From Aquabacterium sp029268225 (GTDB lineage Bacteria > Pseudomonadota > Gammaproteobacteria > Burkholderiales > Burkholderiaceae_C), in NCBI RefSeq assembly GCF_037482285.1, contig NZ_JBBEYB010000004.1, positions 200,737 to 264,736 on the forward strand: 64,000 nt of DNA, written 5' to 3'. Shown piece after piece: positions 12,150 to 20,178 of the stretch (its first letter is position 1; the number at the start of each line of letters is the position of its first letter). The notes under the pieces were generated by a model. The model saw only the letters and a program-made list of their open reading frames with translations. It was not told the origin of the DNA and did no database searches. The translations under genes were made by a program, and so were the position numbers.

Positions 12150-13067
12150 TCAGTAGATGTCGGGCACGTACATGCTCGCCGGCACCGGCTGGCGGATGTA
12201 GTCCTCGCGGCGCTCACGCGGGGGCAGTTGCACCGGGGGGTGCTCGATCTCGTGGTAGTCGAACTGAGACAGCAGGTGCGCGATGCAGTTCAGGCGCGAG
12301 CGCTTCTTGTCCACGGCCTGCACGACCCACCAGGGGGCCTCGGGGATGTGGGTGCGCTCGAGCATCACCTCCTTGGCTCGGGTGTAGTCCTCCCAGCGGC
12401 GGCGGCTTTCCAGGTCCATGGGGCTGAGCTTCCACTGCTTGAGCGGGTCGTGGATGCGGCCCAGGAAGCGCGCTTCCTGCTCGTCGTCGGACACCGAGAA
12501 CCAGTACTTGATGATGCGGATGCCGCTTCGCACCAGCATCTTCTCGAACTCGGGCACCGAGCGGAAGAACTCTTCGAGCTCGTCGTCGGTGCAAAAGCCC
12601 ATCACGGTCTCGACACCGGCGCGGTTGTACCAGCTGCGGTCGAACAGCACGATTTCACCGGCGGCGGGCAGGTGAGCGACGTAGCGCTGAAAGTACCACT
12701 GCGTTTTTTCGCGGTTGTTGGGCGCGGGCAGGGCGGCCACGCGGCACACGCGCGGGTTCAGGCGTTGGGTGATGCGCTTGATGGTGCCGCCCTTGCCTGC
12801 CGCGTCTCGGCCTTCGAAGATGACGACCACGCGCTGGCCGGTCGCGACCACCCAGTCCTGCAGCTTCACCAGCTCACCTTGCAGGCGGAACAGCTCGCGA
12901 AAGTAGAGGCGGCGCAGGTCGCGGGCCTCGGGCGACATGCCGATGGTGCCTTCCAGCAGCCGGTCATCAACCTCCATCTCCAGCTCTTCGTCGTAGCTGT
13001 CGATGGCGTCGTCTTGCAGGCGACGCAGCATGTCGGCGTCGAGAACAGGTTTGGATGTGGAGCTCAT
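12150..13067 (-). CDS. ppk2: Polyphosphate kinase 2 family protein
   Basis: 305 residues. PPK2 enzymes transfer phosphate between polyphosphate and nucleoside di- or monophosphates. Walker A-like FEGRDAAGKGG is at 85-94, the Walker B region FDRSWYNRAGVE at 142-153, and the lid-module arginines follow. The length and single kinase domain fit class I (ADP/GDP phosphorylating) enzymes, although class cannot be fixed from these motifs alone. The ATG at 13067 is chosen over an upstream in-frame start because homology begins at MSSTSKP. It is divergent from the acyltransferase gene with a 218-base gap. Confidence 0.92.
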   Translation of the reverse strand: MSSTSKPVLDADMLRRLQDDAIDSYDEELEMEVDDRLLEGTIGMSPEARDLRRLYFRELFRLQGELVKLQDWVVATGQRVVVIFEGRDAAGKGGTIKRITQRLNPRVCRVAALPAPNNREKTQWYFQRYVAHLPAAGEIVLFDRSWYNRAGVETVMGFCTDDELEEFFRSVPEFEKMLVRSGIRIIKYWFSVSDDEQEARFLGRIHDPLKQWKLSPMDLESRRRWEDYTRAKEVMLERTHIPEAPWWVVQAVDKKRSRLNCIAHLLSQFDYHEIEHPPVQLPPRERREDYIRQPVPASMYVPDIY

Positions 13068-13217
13068 GCGAAAGAGGGCGGGGGCAAAAGGCGGAACAAA
13101 GGACAAAGCAGCTTCCCACCTTGCCACAGTCGTGTGTCGATTTGGTGATCATGCCAGGGGATGCCCGGGCTGGCAGCGGGTCCCTGCTCCCGGTCTTGAG
13201 GGGGATGGACGAATTGA

Positions 13218-13231
13218 TGCACATCTGTGCA
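13218..13231. promoter_or_regulatory. 14-bp palindrome upstream of the acyltransferase gene
   Basis: TGCACATCTGTGCA is a near-perfect dyad, immediately followed by CATAAT, a possible -10 element for the plus-strand acyltransferase gene. No clear -35 is present. It may be a repressor site; no known regulator can be assigned. Confidence 0.35.
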
Positions 13232-13285
13232 CATAATCCCGGGTTGTCGCTTTTTCGAAAAGACGCTTGGCGTCTGTCGCACCCC

Positions 13286-14164
13286 ATGTCTCAGTTCGTC
13301 CGAATCATCAGGGGCACTTTTGCCTCGCTGGTGCTGGCTTGCAGCACCTTGATTGGCTTCACCTTGATGATGCCGTTTGCCCTGCTCAAGCTGTTGCTGC
13401 CCTTCAAGCCGGCACGCCGCGTGTTCGACGCCGTGATCAACGGCATCGGCGAGAGCTGGATCGGCGCCAACAACTGGTGGATCGACATGGTGGGTCACAC
13501 CCGCTGGCAGGTCTCGGGCCATGAGGGCTTCCGTCGCCAGGGCTGGTACCTGGTCAGTAGCAACCACCAGAGCTGGGTGGACATCCTGGTGCTGCAGTAC
13601 GTGTTCAACCGTCGCATCCCGTTTCTCAAGTTCTTCATCAAGCAGGAGCTGATCTGGGTGCCGGTGATCGGCCTGTGCTGGTGGGCGCTGGACTTCCCCT
13701 TCATGAAGCGCAAGGGCGGCGTCAGTGCCCAGAAGGATCTGGAGACGGCCCGCAAGGCCTGCGAGAAGTTCCGCGTGATCCCGACCTCGGTGATCAGCTT
13801 CATGGAGGGCACGCGTTTCACCAAGGCCAAGCACGACCAGCAGCGCTCGCCCTATCAGCACCTGCTCAAGCCCAAGAGTGGTGGGGTGGCCATGGCGCTG
13901 GAAACCATGGGGGAGATGTTCGACTGCATGCTCGACATCACCATCGTCTATCCGCACGGCGTGCCCACCTTCACCGACCTGCTGATGGGCCGCGTGGACG
14001 AGGTGGTGGTCACCGTCAAGGAAGTGAAGATTCCCAAGGAAGTGCTGGTGGACGAGAGAGGCCAGGCCCCCAGCCGCGCCACCATCCAGACCTGGGTGCA
14101 GGGTCTGTGGGAGGCCAAGGACCGTGAGATCGGTGAGATCAAGGCCCGTTATTCAGGCAAGTGA
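13286..14164 (+). CDS. 1-acyl-sn-glycerol-3-phosphate acyltransferase family protein (YihG-like)
   Basis: 292 residues. Members transfer acyl chains to lysophospholipid acceptors at the inner membrane. A membrane segment covers about residues 10-38. The catalytic block I NHQSWVD is at 93-99 and the acceptor-binding block EGTR at 174-177, here within SFMEGTRF. The sequence with WIGANNWW near 58-65 resembles E. coli YihG, a PlsC-like enzyme that affects fatty-acid composition of phospholipids. The ATG at 13286 is preferred because it begins the first membrane segment; the frame is open further upstream but without family character. Confidence 0.88.
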   Translation: MSQFVRIIRGTFASLVLACSTLIGFTLMMPFALLKLLLPFKPARRVFDAVINGIGESWIGANNWWIDMVGHTRWQVSGHEGFRRQGWYLVSSNHQSWVDILVLQYVFNRRIPFLKFFIKQELIWVPVIGLCWWALDFPFMKRKGGVSAQKDLETARKACEKFRVIPTSVISFMEGTRFTKAKHDQQRSPYQHLLKPKSGGVAMALETMGEMFDCMLDITIVYPHGVPTFTDLLMGRVDEVVVTVKEVKIPKEVLVDERGQAPSRATIQTWVQGLWEAKDREIGEIKARYSGK

Positions 14165-14244
14165 TGGCGGGTACGTGATGGCGGGCGGTTGAGCCCGCCA
14201 GGCCGAGGGCCCGCCCGGGTCGGAAGACCGGGGCGCCGGCCTGA

Positions 14245-14976
14245 TCAAGGCGCGGCAGGGGCGGAGGCGCCTGAAGCAGCGGCCGATGCTGCGGCCAGCA
14301 AAGGCTGACGCAGGCGCTCGAACTCGGCGGGCGCCACATACTGCAGCAGTTCCTTGCCTTCGCTGTCGAGCGCCAGATCCAGCCCCTTGTCGGGGTAGAG
14401 GAAGTGCACCAGGTGGCCGTTGCTGCGCACGCGCTCAGCGGGCTGGCCAAAGCGGCTCAGGATGATGGCTTCGTCCAGATTGGCGGCGGGGATGAAGCTC
14501 ACGGCGGTGACCGGGGCTTTCAGGGCCTCGGCCAGGTCGGTGCTGGCGAGCGTGGCCTTGCGCGTGGTGCCGCCCATGTATTCCGTTTTGACGGCACGCT
14601 CGCGCATGCCCTGGATGACGTCCGGCGGCAGGTGGGCCGTGATGATGGCCTTGCCGCTGATGAAGCCGGCCTGCATCGGGTCCACATAGGCTTCCAGCGT
14701 GCCGACCTCGTTGGGCGCGGCCACGATGGCAATCTGCACCGCATCGCCCCAGCGACGCTGGATGTCGCCCAGGGTACTGCGGCCGGCAGAGGCCTCGCCC
14801 AGCGTCAGGCCCAGCACCTGACTGCCACCGCCAGGCAGGGCTTGCACTTGCCAGGGCATGTCGTGGGTGGCGGCGGGGGCATCGTGTTGGCCTGACCACA
14901 TGCCGCCTCCCACGATGAGGGCGCTGGCGCCCAAGGCTGCGACCACCAGGCCGCTCACGATCCAGAACTGCTTCAT
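14245..14976 (-). CDS. Predicted periplasmic or membrane-anchored protein of unknown function
   Basis: 243 residues. An N-terminal hydrophobic segment (about residues 5-25) serves as uncleaved anchor or signal peptide. The rest is soluble, with VLGLTLGEASAGRSTLGDIQRRWGD as the most distinctive stretch and an Ala-rich tail. I do not recognise a named domain. It is translationally coupled to the aldolase gene: its ATG overlaps the aldolase stop codon by four bases (ATGA). It is third in an operon after an acyl-CoA synthetase and a class II aldolase, so it may act with them, but no chemistry can be inferred. Confidence 0.75.
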   Translation of the reverse strand: MKQFWIVSGLVVAALGASALIVGGGMWSGQHDAPAATHDMPWQVQALPGGGSQVLGLTLGEASAGRSTLGDIQRRWGDAVQIAIVAAPNEVGTLEAYVDPMQAGFISGKAIITAHLPPDVIQGMRERAVKTEYMGGTTRKATLASTDLAEALKAPVTAVSFIPAANLDEAIILSRFGQPAERVRSNGHLVHFLYPDKGLDLALDSEGKELLQYVAPAEFERLRQPLLAAASAAASGASAPAAP

Positions 14977-15725
14977 GTCTTGTAGTTGGGGTCCACCCGG
15001 TCCAGTTTGCGGATCAGGGCCGGCCACACGAAGTTGCCGCCCTGGCCGCCGGTCTGCACCTTGCTGGCGCGCGACACGCCCGACATGATGCCAGGGTCCA
15101 CCTCGGTGAGGGCGGCCCCGCCCGACTGGGCGGCCAGCTGGATGCGGCAGGTGCTTTCGAACAGGTACATGTTCAGGAAGGCGTCGGCGATGGTGCGCGA
15201 GGCGACCAGCAGGCCGTGGTTGCGCAGCATCAGGAAGCGCTTGTCACCCAGGTCGGCCTGCAGTCGGGGCTTCTCTTCCTCGCGGAAGGCCACCCCTTCG
15301 TAGTCGTGGTACGCCAGAGAGCTCAGCACGAAGGTGCTTTGCTGCGAGATGGGCAAGACGCCCTCACGCTGTGCCGACACGGCCACGCCCGCCACTGTGT
15401 GGGTGTGCATCACGCAGCCCACGTCGTGGCGTGCCTCGTGGACGGCGCTGTGGATGTTGAAGCCCGCCGGGTTGACCGGGAAGGGCGAGTCCATCACCTT
15501 GTTGCACTGCAAGTCCACCTTGACCAGGCTGGAGGCCGTGATCTCGTCGAACATCAGCCCGTAGGGGTTGATCAGGAAATGGTGCTCGGGCCCCGGGATG
15601 CGCGCCGAGATGTGGGTGAAGACCAGATCGCTCCAGCCATACAGGTCCACCAGCCGGTAGGCGGCGGCCAAGTCCACGCGCAACTGCCATTCTTCGGCGC
15701 TGACCTGGTCTTTCAAGGAAGGCAT
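14973..15725 (-). CDS. Class II aldolase/adducin family protein
   Basis: 250 residues. Class II aldolases of the fuculose-phosphate aldolase fold use a Zn ion held by histidines. Visible motifs are TASSLVKVD near the phosphate-binding region, VMHTHT (two metal-binding histidines) and LRNHGLLV (third histidine). Many Burkholderiales copies in this subgroup have no known substrate. The ATG at 15725 is chosen; the frame is open upstream into the acyl-CoA synthetase gene, but homology starts at SLKDQVSAEEW. It lies 16 bases after the synthetase and overlaps the following gene by four bases, so the three genes form one transcript. Confidence 0.9.
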   Translation of the reverse strand: MPSLKDQVSAEEWQLRVDLAAAYRLVDLYGWSDLVFTHISARIPGPEHHFLINPYGLMFDEITASSLVKVDLQCNKVMDSPFPVNPAGFNIHSAVHEARHDVGCVMHTHTVAGVAVSAQREGVLPISQQSTFVLSSLAYHDYEGVAFREEEKPRLQADLGDKRFLMLRNHGLLVASRTIADAFLNMYLFESTCRIQLAAQSGGAALTEVDPGIMSGVSRASKVQTGGQGGNFVWPALIRKLDRVDPNYKT

Positions 15726-15741
15726 GTTCACGCGGCGGACC

Positions 15742-17388
15742 TCAGACGTCGATGGCATCGGCCGAGCCAGCCACCTTGCGAAGCTCGTACTTCTGGATCT
15801 TGCCGGTCGAGGTCTTGGGCAGCTCGCCAAACACCACAGCCTTGGGCACCTTGAAGCCGGCCAGGTGGGCCTTGCAGTGCGCCACGATGTCTTCGGCGGT
15901 GACTTGGGCACCGGCCTTCAGTTCGATGAAGGCGCACGGCGTCTCGCCCCACTTCGGGTCGGGCTTGGCGACCACGGCGGCGGCCATCACGGCGGGGTGG
16001 CGGTAGAGCACGTCTTCCACCTCGATGGACGAGATGTTCTCGCCGCCCGAGATGATGATGTCCTTGCTGCGGTCCTTGATCTTGACGTAGCCATCGGGGT
16101 ACATCACCGCCAGGTCGCCGGTGTGGAACCAGCCGCCGGCAAAGGCCTCTTGCGTGGCCTTGGGGTTCTTGAGGTAGCCCTTCATCGTGATGTTGCCGCG
16201 GAACATGATTTCGCCCATGGTCTCGCCATCAGCGGGAACGGGCTGCATGGTCATCGTGTCCATTACGGTGACGTTGCGCTGCAGGTGGTAGTTCACGCCT
16301 TGGCGAGCGTTCAGGCGGGCACGCTCGCCCACGTCCAGCGCATCCCAGGCTTCGTGCTTCACGCACACCGAGGCGGGGCCGTAGATCTCGGTCAGGCCGT
16401 ACACGTGGGTGAGGTCAAAGCCCAGTTGTTCCATGCCTTCGATCATGGCGGCGGGGGGCGCGGCTCCGGCCACCATGCTCTTGACTTGGTGGGTGATGCC
16501 CTGCTTGAGCGCGTCCGGCGCGGCGATCATGGCCGACAGCACGATGGGCGCGGCGCAGTGGTGGGTCACTTTGTGAGCCCGGATAGCGTCGAAGATGGCC
16601 TTGGGGTCAACACGGCGCAGGCAGACGTTGACGCCGGCCCGCGCGGCCACCGTCCAGGGGAAGCACCAGCCGTTGCAATGGAACATGGGCAGCGTCCACA
16701 GGTAGACGGCGTGCTTGGGCATGTCCCACTCCAGGATGTTGGAGATGGCGTTGAGCGCCGCGCCGCGGTGGTGGTAGACCACGCCCTTGGGGTTGCCGGT
16801 GGTGCCCGAGGTGTAGTTCAGGCTGATGGCGTCCCACTCGTCCTCGGGCAGCTGCCAGGCGAAGTTCGCGTCACCGCTGGCCACGAAGTCGTCGTAGGTC
16901 TGGCTGCCGATGCGTTGCACCGTGCCGGCGTACAGCGCATCTTCGGTGTCGATCACCAGTACCGGGTGGGTGGACTGGCGCATCGCCAGCGCGCGGCTCA
17001 TGACCGCGGCAAATTCGGGGTCGACGATGACGGCCTTGGCTTCGCCGTGGTCGAGCATGAAGGCCAGTGCTTCAGCGTCCAGGCGGGTGTTGAGCGTGTT
17101 GAGCACGGCACCCGACATGGGGATGCCGAAGTGCGCTTCGACCATCGGGGGGGTGTTGGGCAGCATCACGGCCACCGTGTCACCTTTGCCGATGCCGTGC
17201 CGTTGCAAGGCGCTGGCGAGCTGGCGGCAGCGTGTGTAAGTCTGTGACCAGGTCTGGCGCAGGGCGCCGTGGACGATGGCCAGGCGGTCAGGGTAGACCA
17301 GCGCCGAGCGCTCCAGGTACAGCAACGGGGTCAAGGCTGCAAAGTTGGCGTCGTTTTTGGGCAGGTCTTGCGCGTAGATGTTCGGCAT
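15742..17388 (-). CDS. Acyl-CoA synthetase (AMP-forming), medium-chain or methylmercaptopropionate ligase type
   Basis: 548 residues. The enzyme activates a carboxylic acid with ATP to an acyl-adenylate and then to acyl-CoA. The phosphate-binding loop YTSGTTGNPKG is at 192-202, followed by the YGLTE motif, GWFHTGDLA (core/cap hinge) and the catalytic lysine region KTSTGKIQKYELR near the C-terminus. Sequence style (LPMFHCNGWCFPW) fits the DmdB/medium-chain branch, whose members accept fatty acids or 3-methylmercaptopropionate. AGGAG lies 7 bases before the ATG at 17388. It is the first gene of a three-gene operon with an aldolase-like gene and an unknown periplasmic protein. Confidence 0.92.
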   Translation of the reverse strand: MPNIYAQDLPKNDANFAALTPLLYLERSALVYPDRLAIVHGALRQTWSQTYTRCRQLASALQRHGIGKGDTVAVMLPNTPPMVEAHFGIPMSGAVLNTLNTRLDAEALAFMLDHGEAKAVIVDPEFAAVMSRALAMRQSTHPVLVIDTEDALYAGTVQRIGSQTYDDFVASGDANFAWQLPEDEWDAISLNYTSGTTGNPKGVVYHHRGAALNAISNILEWDMPKHAVYLWTLPMFHCNGWCFPWTVAARAGVNVCLRRVDPKAIFDAIRAHKVTHHCAAPIVLSAMIAAPDALKQGITHQVKSMVAGAAPPAAMIEGMEQLGFDLTHVYGLTEIYGPASVCVKHEAWDALDVGERARLNARQGVNYHLQRNVTVMDTMTMQPVPADGETMGEIMFRGNITMKGYLKNPKATQEAFAGGWFHTGDLAVMYPDGYVKIKDRSKDIIISGGENISSIEVEDVLYRHPAVMAAAVVAKPDPKWGETPCAFIELKAGAQVTAEDIVAHCKAHLAGFKVPKAVVFGELPKTSTGKIQKYELRKVAGSADAIDV

Positions 17389-17447
17389 CGGTTTTCTCCT
17401 TGTGGGAATCCTGCATCGTGCCTCAAGTGGCGAGGCGTGGCCTCGGG

Positions 17448-17708
17448 TCAATCCCCGTTGTCGGGGGAAACCTGATCCAGATCAGGATCGGGCAGCACCT
17501 TGATGCGGGCACCGTGCAGGCTCACCACCTGACCGCCGCGGATCTTGGCCGTCTTGCGCAGCTCGTCGCGGCCATCAACCTGCACCATGCCTTCGGCCAC
17601 CATGGTCTTGGCGCGTCCGCCGCTTTCGGCGAGGCCGCAGGCCTTGAGCAGGCGGTCCAGGGTGATGAATTCGCCACGCAGGGGAAAGGTGATCTGTTGC
17701 AGGGGCAT
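17448..17708 (-). CDS. Small S4-domain RNA-binding protein (YbcJ-like)
   Basis: 86 residues, almost entirely one S4 RNA-binding domain: FITLDRLLKACGLAESGGRAK, then VQVDG and RGGQVVSL. E. coli YbcJ is the model for such stand-alone S4 proteins, and a role with ribosomal RNA or tRNA is assumed but not defined. It is in the same direction as the acyl-CoA synthetase, 59 bases upstream of it, and could be co-transcribed. Confidence 0.85.
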   Translation of the reverse strand: MPLQQITFPLRGEFITLDRLLKACGLAESGGRAKTMVAEGMVQVDGRDELRKTAKIRGGQVVSLHGARIKVLPDPDLDQVSPDNGD

Positions 17709-17770
17709 GGTGGGGGGCGATTCAGGGTTGTCAGGGGGATGGACGAGGGCACAAGAGGGGTTTCACCGTG

Positions 17771-17788
17771 CACAATCTCGGGATTGTG
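17771..17788. promoter_or_regulatory. Short hairpin upstream of the lysine/alanine-tailed protein gene
   Basis: CACAATC and GATTGTG flank a four-base loop TCGG in the 155-base gap between two divergent genes. It lacks a T-run, so it is more likely an operator or mRNA leader structure than a terminator. Confidence 0.3.
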
Positions 17789-17863
17789 GATCACGCTGTT
17801 TTCAGATACGGTGCGATCCGCGTGCCCGACCTCTATTTTGTCCCGTGAGGGGACCGCCTCGCC

Positions 17864-18505
17864 ATGAGCATGAAGAAAACCGACCTGGAAAAGAACAAAG
17901 CCATCAAGCTGCGCGAAGGCGTGCAGAAGGCCCCGGTGCCGACGCGCTTTGGCGTGGCCTCGACCGCGGTGCCCGATCGCCGCGAGCAGCGTCGACTGGA
18001 CCAGGCGGCGGGCTTGGTGCCGTTCGCCTGCAAGCTCAAGGATGAGTTGGTGCAGCGCCTGCGTGCCCTGGCTGAGCAAGAGGGCGGGGACCTGAATGCC
18101 CTGACCGAACGTCTGATCCGTGCCGGTCTGAGCGCCGAGGGCGTGCGTGTGCCGACAGCCAAGAAGGCAGTGTCCCCCGCAATCGCCAAGAAGGTCGCGG
18201 TGAAGTTGCCGACGGTGAAGGCACCTGCAAAAGCGCCCGCAAAGGCTCCGGCGAAACCGGCTGCGGCGACCGAGGCGCCGGTGAAACCTGTGAAGAAGGC
18301 CGCTTCCAAGCCGACGACCCCCGTGGTGGCCAAACCCGCAGCGGCGAAGAAGGCCACCGCCACCAAGACGGCGGTGAAGTCGGCCCCAGCCAAGAAGGTG
18401 CCCGCCAAAAAGGCCGCGACGCCGAAGGCTGTGGTCGCCAACAAGGCCCCAGCCAAGAAAGCGGCCGTCAAAAAGGCCGTCCCTGCCAAAACCAAGAAGG
18501 CCTGA
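17864..18505 (+). CDS. Protein with short helical N-terminal domain and histone H1-like Lys/Ala/Pro tail
   Basis: 213 residues. Residues about 50-90 (CKLKDELVQRLRALAEQEGG, then NALTERLIRAGLS) look like a short helix-turn-helix of ribbon-helix-helix character. From about residue 100 to the end the protein is a low-complexity tail of repeated KAPAKAPAK, KPAAAKK and APAKKVPAKK units, like the H1-type DNA-compacting tails found in bacterial AlgR3/AlgP and HctB-like proteins. The composition suggests nucleoid binding. ATG at 17864 is followed in frame by another ATG two codons later. It is divergent from the S4 gene and 63 bases before an aldehyde dehydrogenase gene. Confidence 0.8.
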   Translation: MSMKKTDLEKNKAIKLREGVQKAPVPTRFGVASTAVPDRREQRRLDQAAGLVPFACKLKDELVQRLRALAEQEGGDLNALTERLIRAGLSAEGVRVPTAKKAVSPAIAKKVAVKLPTVKAPAKAPAKAPAKPAAATEAPVKPVKKAASKPTTPVVAKPAAAKKATATKTAVKSAPAKKVPAKKAATPKAVVANKAPAKKAAVKKAVPAKTKKA

Positions 18506-18568
18506 TCTCGGCGGGTGGGTCTCCCATCCTGATGTGGCCTGATCTCGATCGTTGAACCTGGAGTTCTC

Positions 18569-20044
18569 ATGACCCGACCTGTGATGCACCTTGTCGATCC
18601 CAAGACCGGGGAGTCCGATCCCGCCGACATCCGTCGGGTCTTCGACTCGCAACTGGCCACGTCGCTGGCCTGGCGCGAATCGACGCTTGCCGAGCGCATT
18701 GCGCGCTTGAAGAAGCTGCGCGAGGCCATGCTGGCCCGCCGCGCCGATTTCTATGCGGCTTTCGAGAAGGACTACCGCAAGCCCGCCATCGAGGTCGACG
18801 GCACCGAGTTCATGCCGGTGCTCGAAGAGATCCGCCACACCATTGGCTCGCTGAAAAAATGGGCCCAGCCCAAGCGCGTTCGCCCCACCATCGGCACCTT
18901 GTTCACCGAAAGCTGGATCGAGTACCAGCCGCGGGGCCGCTGCCTGATCATCGCGCCGTGGAACTTTCCGCTCAACCTGTGTTTCGGCCCGCTGGTGTCG
19001 GCACTGGCGGCCGGCAACACCGTCATCCTCAAGCCTTCGGAGATGACGCCCTCGGTCAGCGCCGTGATGGCCCAGGTCATTGCCGACACCTTCCCGTCCA
19101 ACGAAGTGGCCCTGTTCGAGGGCAGCTTGCCCACGTCCACGGCGCTGCTGGAGTTGCCGTTCGACCACATCTTCTTCACCGGCTCACCGGCCGTGGGCAA
19201 GGTGGTGATGGCAGCGGCGGCCAAGCACCTCACCAGTGTCACGCTGGAGTTGGGGGGCAAGTCGCCGGTGATCGTCGATGAGACGGCCAACGTGCGCAAC
19301 GCCGCCGAGGTGATGCTGTGGGGCAAGCTGACCAACTGTGGTCAGATCTGTGTGGCGCCCGACCACGTGTTCGTGCACGAGAGCGTGAAAGATCGCTTCG
19401 TGGCCGAATGCCGCAAGGTGCTGGCCGAGCGCTATGGCGCCACGCCCGAGGCGCAACGTGCCTGCCGCGACCTGACGGGCGTGATCAACCAGCGTCACAC
19501 CCAGCGCATTGCCGGGCTGCTGCAAGACGCCGTGGCCAAGGGCGCGCGCACCCTGACCGGTGGCGAGGTGGACGTGGCGGGCTGCTACATCGCGCCGACG
19601 CTGCTCGATCAGGTGCCCCGCGACGCGGCCATCATGTCGGAAGAGATTTTTGGCCCGCTGCTGCCCATCCTGACCTTCCGCAACGTGGACGAGGTGGTGC
19701 GCCAGATCAACGAAGGCCCCAAGCCGCTGGCGCTGTATGTGTTCAGCCAGGACAAGGCGCGTACGCGCCGCATCCTGGCGCAGACCAGCTCGGGTGGTGT
19801 GGCCATCAACCAGGTGGTGCTGCATTACGCGCAGGGCAACCTGCCGTTCGGCGGGGTCAACAACTCCGGCATCGGCAACGCCCACGGCGAGTTCGGCTTC
19901 AAGACCTTCTCGCACGAGCGTGGCGTGCTCAAGGGTGGCTCGATCAACGCCGCCAAGATGCTGTTCTACCCACCTTACACGGGCCTCAAGCGCCGCATGG
20001 TCTCGCAGTTCCTGGGGATGCTGAAGTACCGCCTGCCCCTGTGA
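18569..20044 (+). CDS. Aldehyde dehydrogenase family protein (class 3/coniferyl-aldehyde dehydrogenase-like)
   Basis: 491 residues. NAD(P)-dependent aldehyde dehydrogenases oxidise aldehydes to acids. The general base glutamate lies in LELGGKSP (about 227), the catalytic cysteine in NCGQICVAP (about 261), the cofactor motif FTGS at 203-206 and the structural EEIFGPLLP motif follows. The C-terminal extension with GGSINAAKMLFYPPYTGLKR is typical of the membrane-associated class 3-like group that includes fatty aldehyde and coniferyl aldehyde dehydrogenases. GGAG precedes the ATG at 18569. It is followed by a palindrome and a terminator before livH. Confidence 0.92.
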   Translation: MTRPVMHLVDPKTGESDPADIRRVFDSQLATSLAWRESTLAERIARLKKLREAMLARRADFYAAFEKDYRKPAIEVDGTEFMPVLEEIRHTIGSLKKWAQPKRVRPTIGTLFTESWIEYQPRGRCLIIAPWNFPLNLCFGPLVSALAAGNTVILKPSEMTPSVSAVMAQVIADTFPSNEVALFEGSLPTSTALLELPFDHIFFTGSPAVGKVVMAAAAKHLTSVTLELGGKSPVIVDETANVRNAAEVMLWGKLTNCGQICVAPDHVFVHESVKDRFVAECRKVLAERYGATPEAQRACRDLTGVINQRHTQRIAGLLQDAVAKGARTLTGGEVDVAGCYIAPTLLDQVPRDAAIMSEEIFGPLLPILTFRNVDEVVRQINEGPKPLALYVFSQDKARTRRILAQTSSGGVAINQVVLHYAQGNLPFGGVNNSGIGNAHGEFGFKTFSHERGVLKGGSINAAKMLFYPPYTGLKRRMVSQFLGMLKYRLPL

Positions 20045-20058
20045 ATCACCGCGGAAGA

Positions 20059-20085
20059 AGGGTGATCCCCCAGGGGTGTCACCCT
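20059..20085. promoter_or_regulatory. 27-bp imperfect palindrome in the aldehyde dehydrogenase-livH gap
   Basis: Perfect outer arms AGGGTGA and TCACCCT enclose CCCC-A-GGGG. It begins 15 bases after the aldehyde dehydrogenase stop. It has no T-run, so it may be an operator or a first, weak 3'-end structure. Confidence 0.4.
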
Positions 20086-20124
20086 GTGAATGGCCGATAA
20101 TCCCAGCCGTTTGATTTCGACACT

Positions 20125-20162
20125 GCCCGCCTGCTGGTTTCGACCTGCCTGGCGGGCTTTTT
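20125..20162 (+). terminator. Rho-independent terminator or attenuator just before livH
   Basis: Stem GCCCGCC/GGCGGGC with a 19-base loop followed by TTTTT. It ends only 16 bases before the GTG start of livH. It probably terminates the aldehyde dehydrogenase transcript; if the liv promoter lies upstream, it would act as an attenuator. Confidence 0.7.
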
Positions 20163-20178
20163 GCATGCCTCACGGATC

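Noticed and set aside
20161..20178. TTG start for livH at 20161
   Set aside because: It overlaps the terminator T-run and family homology begins at GTG 20179.
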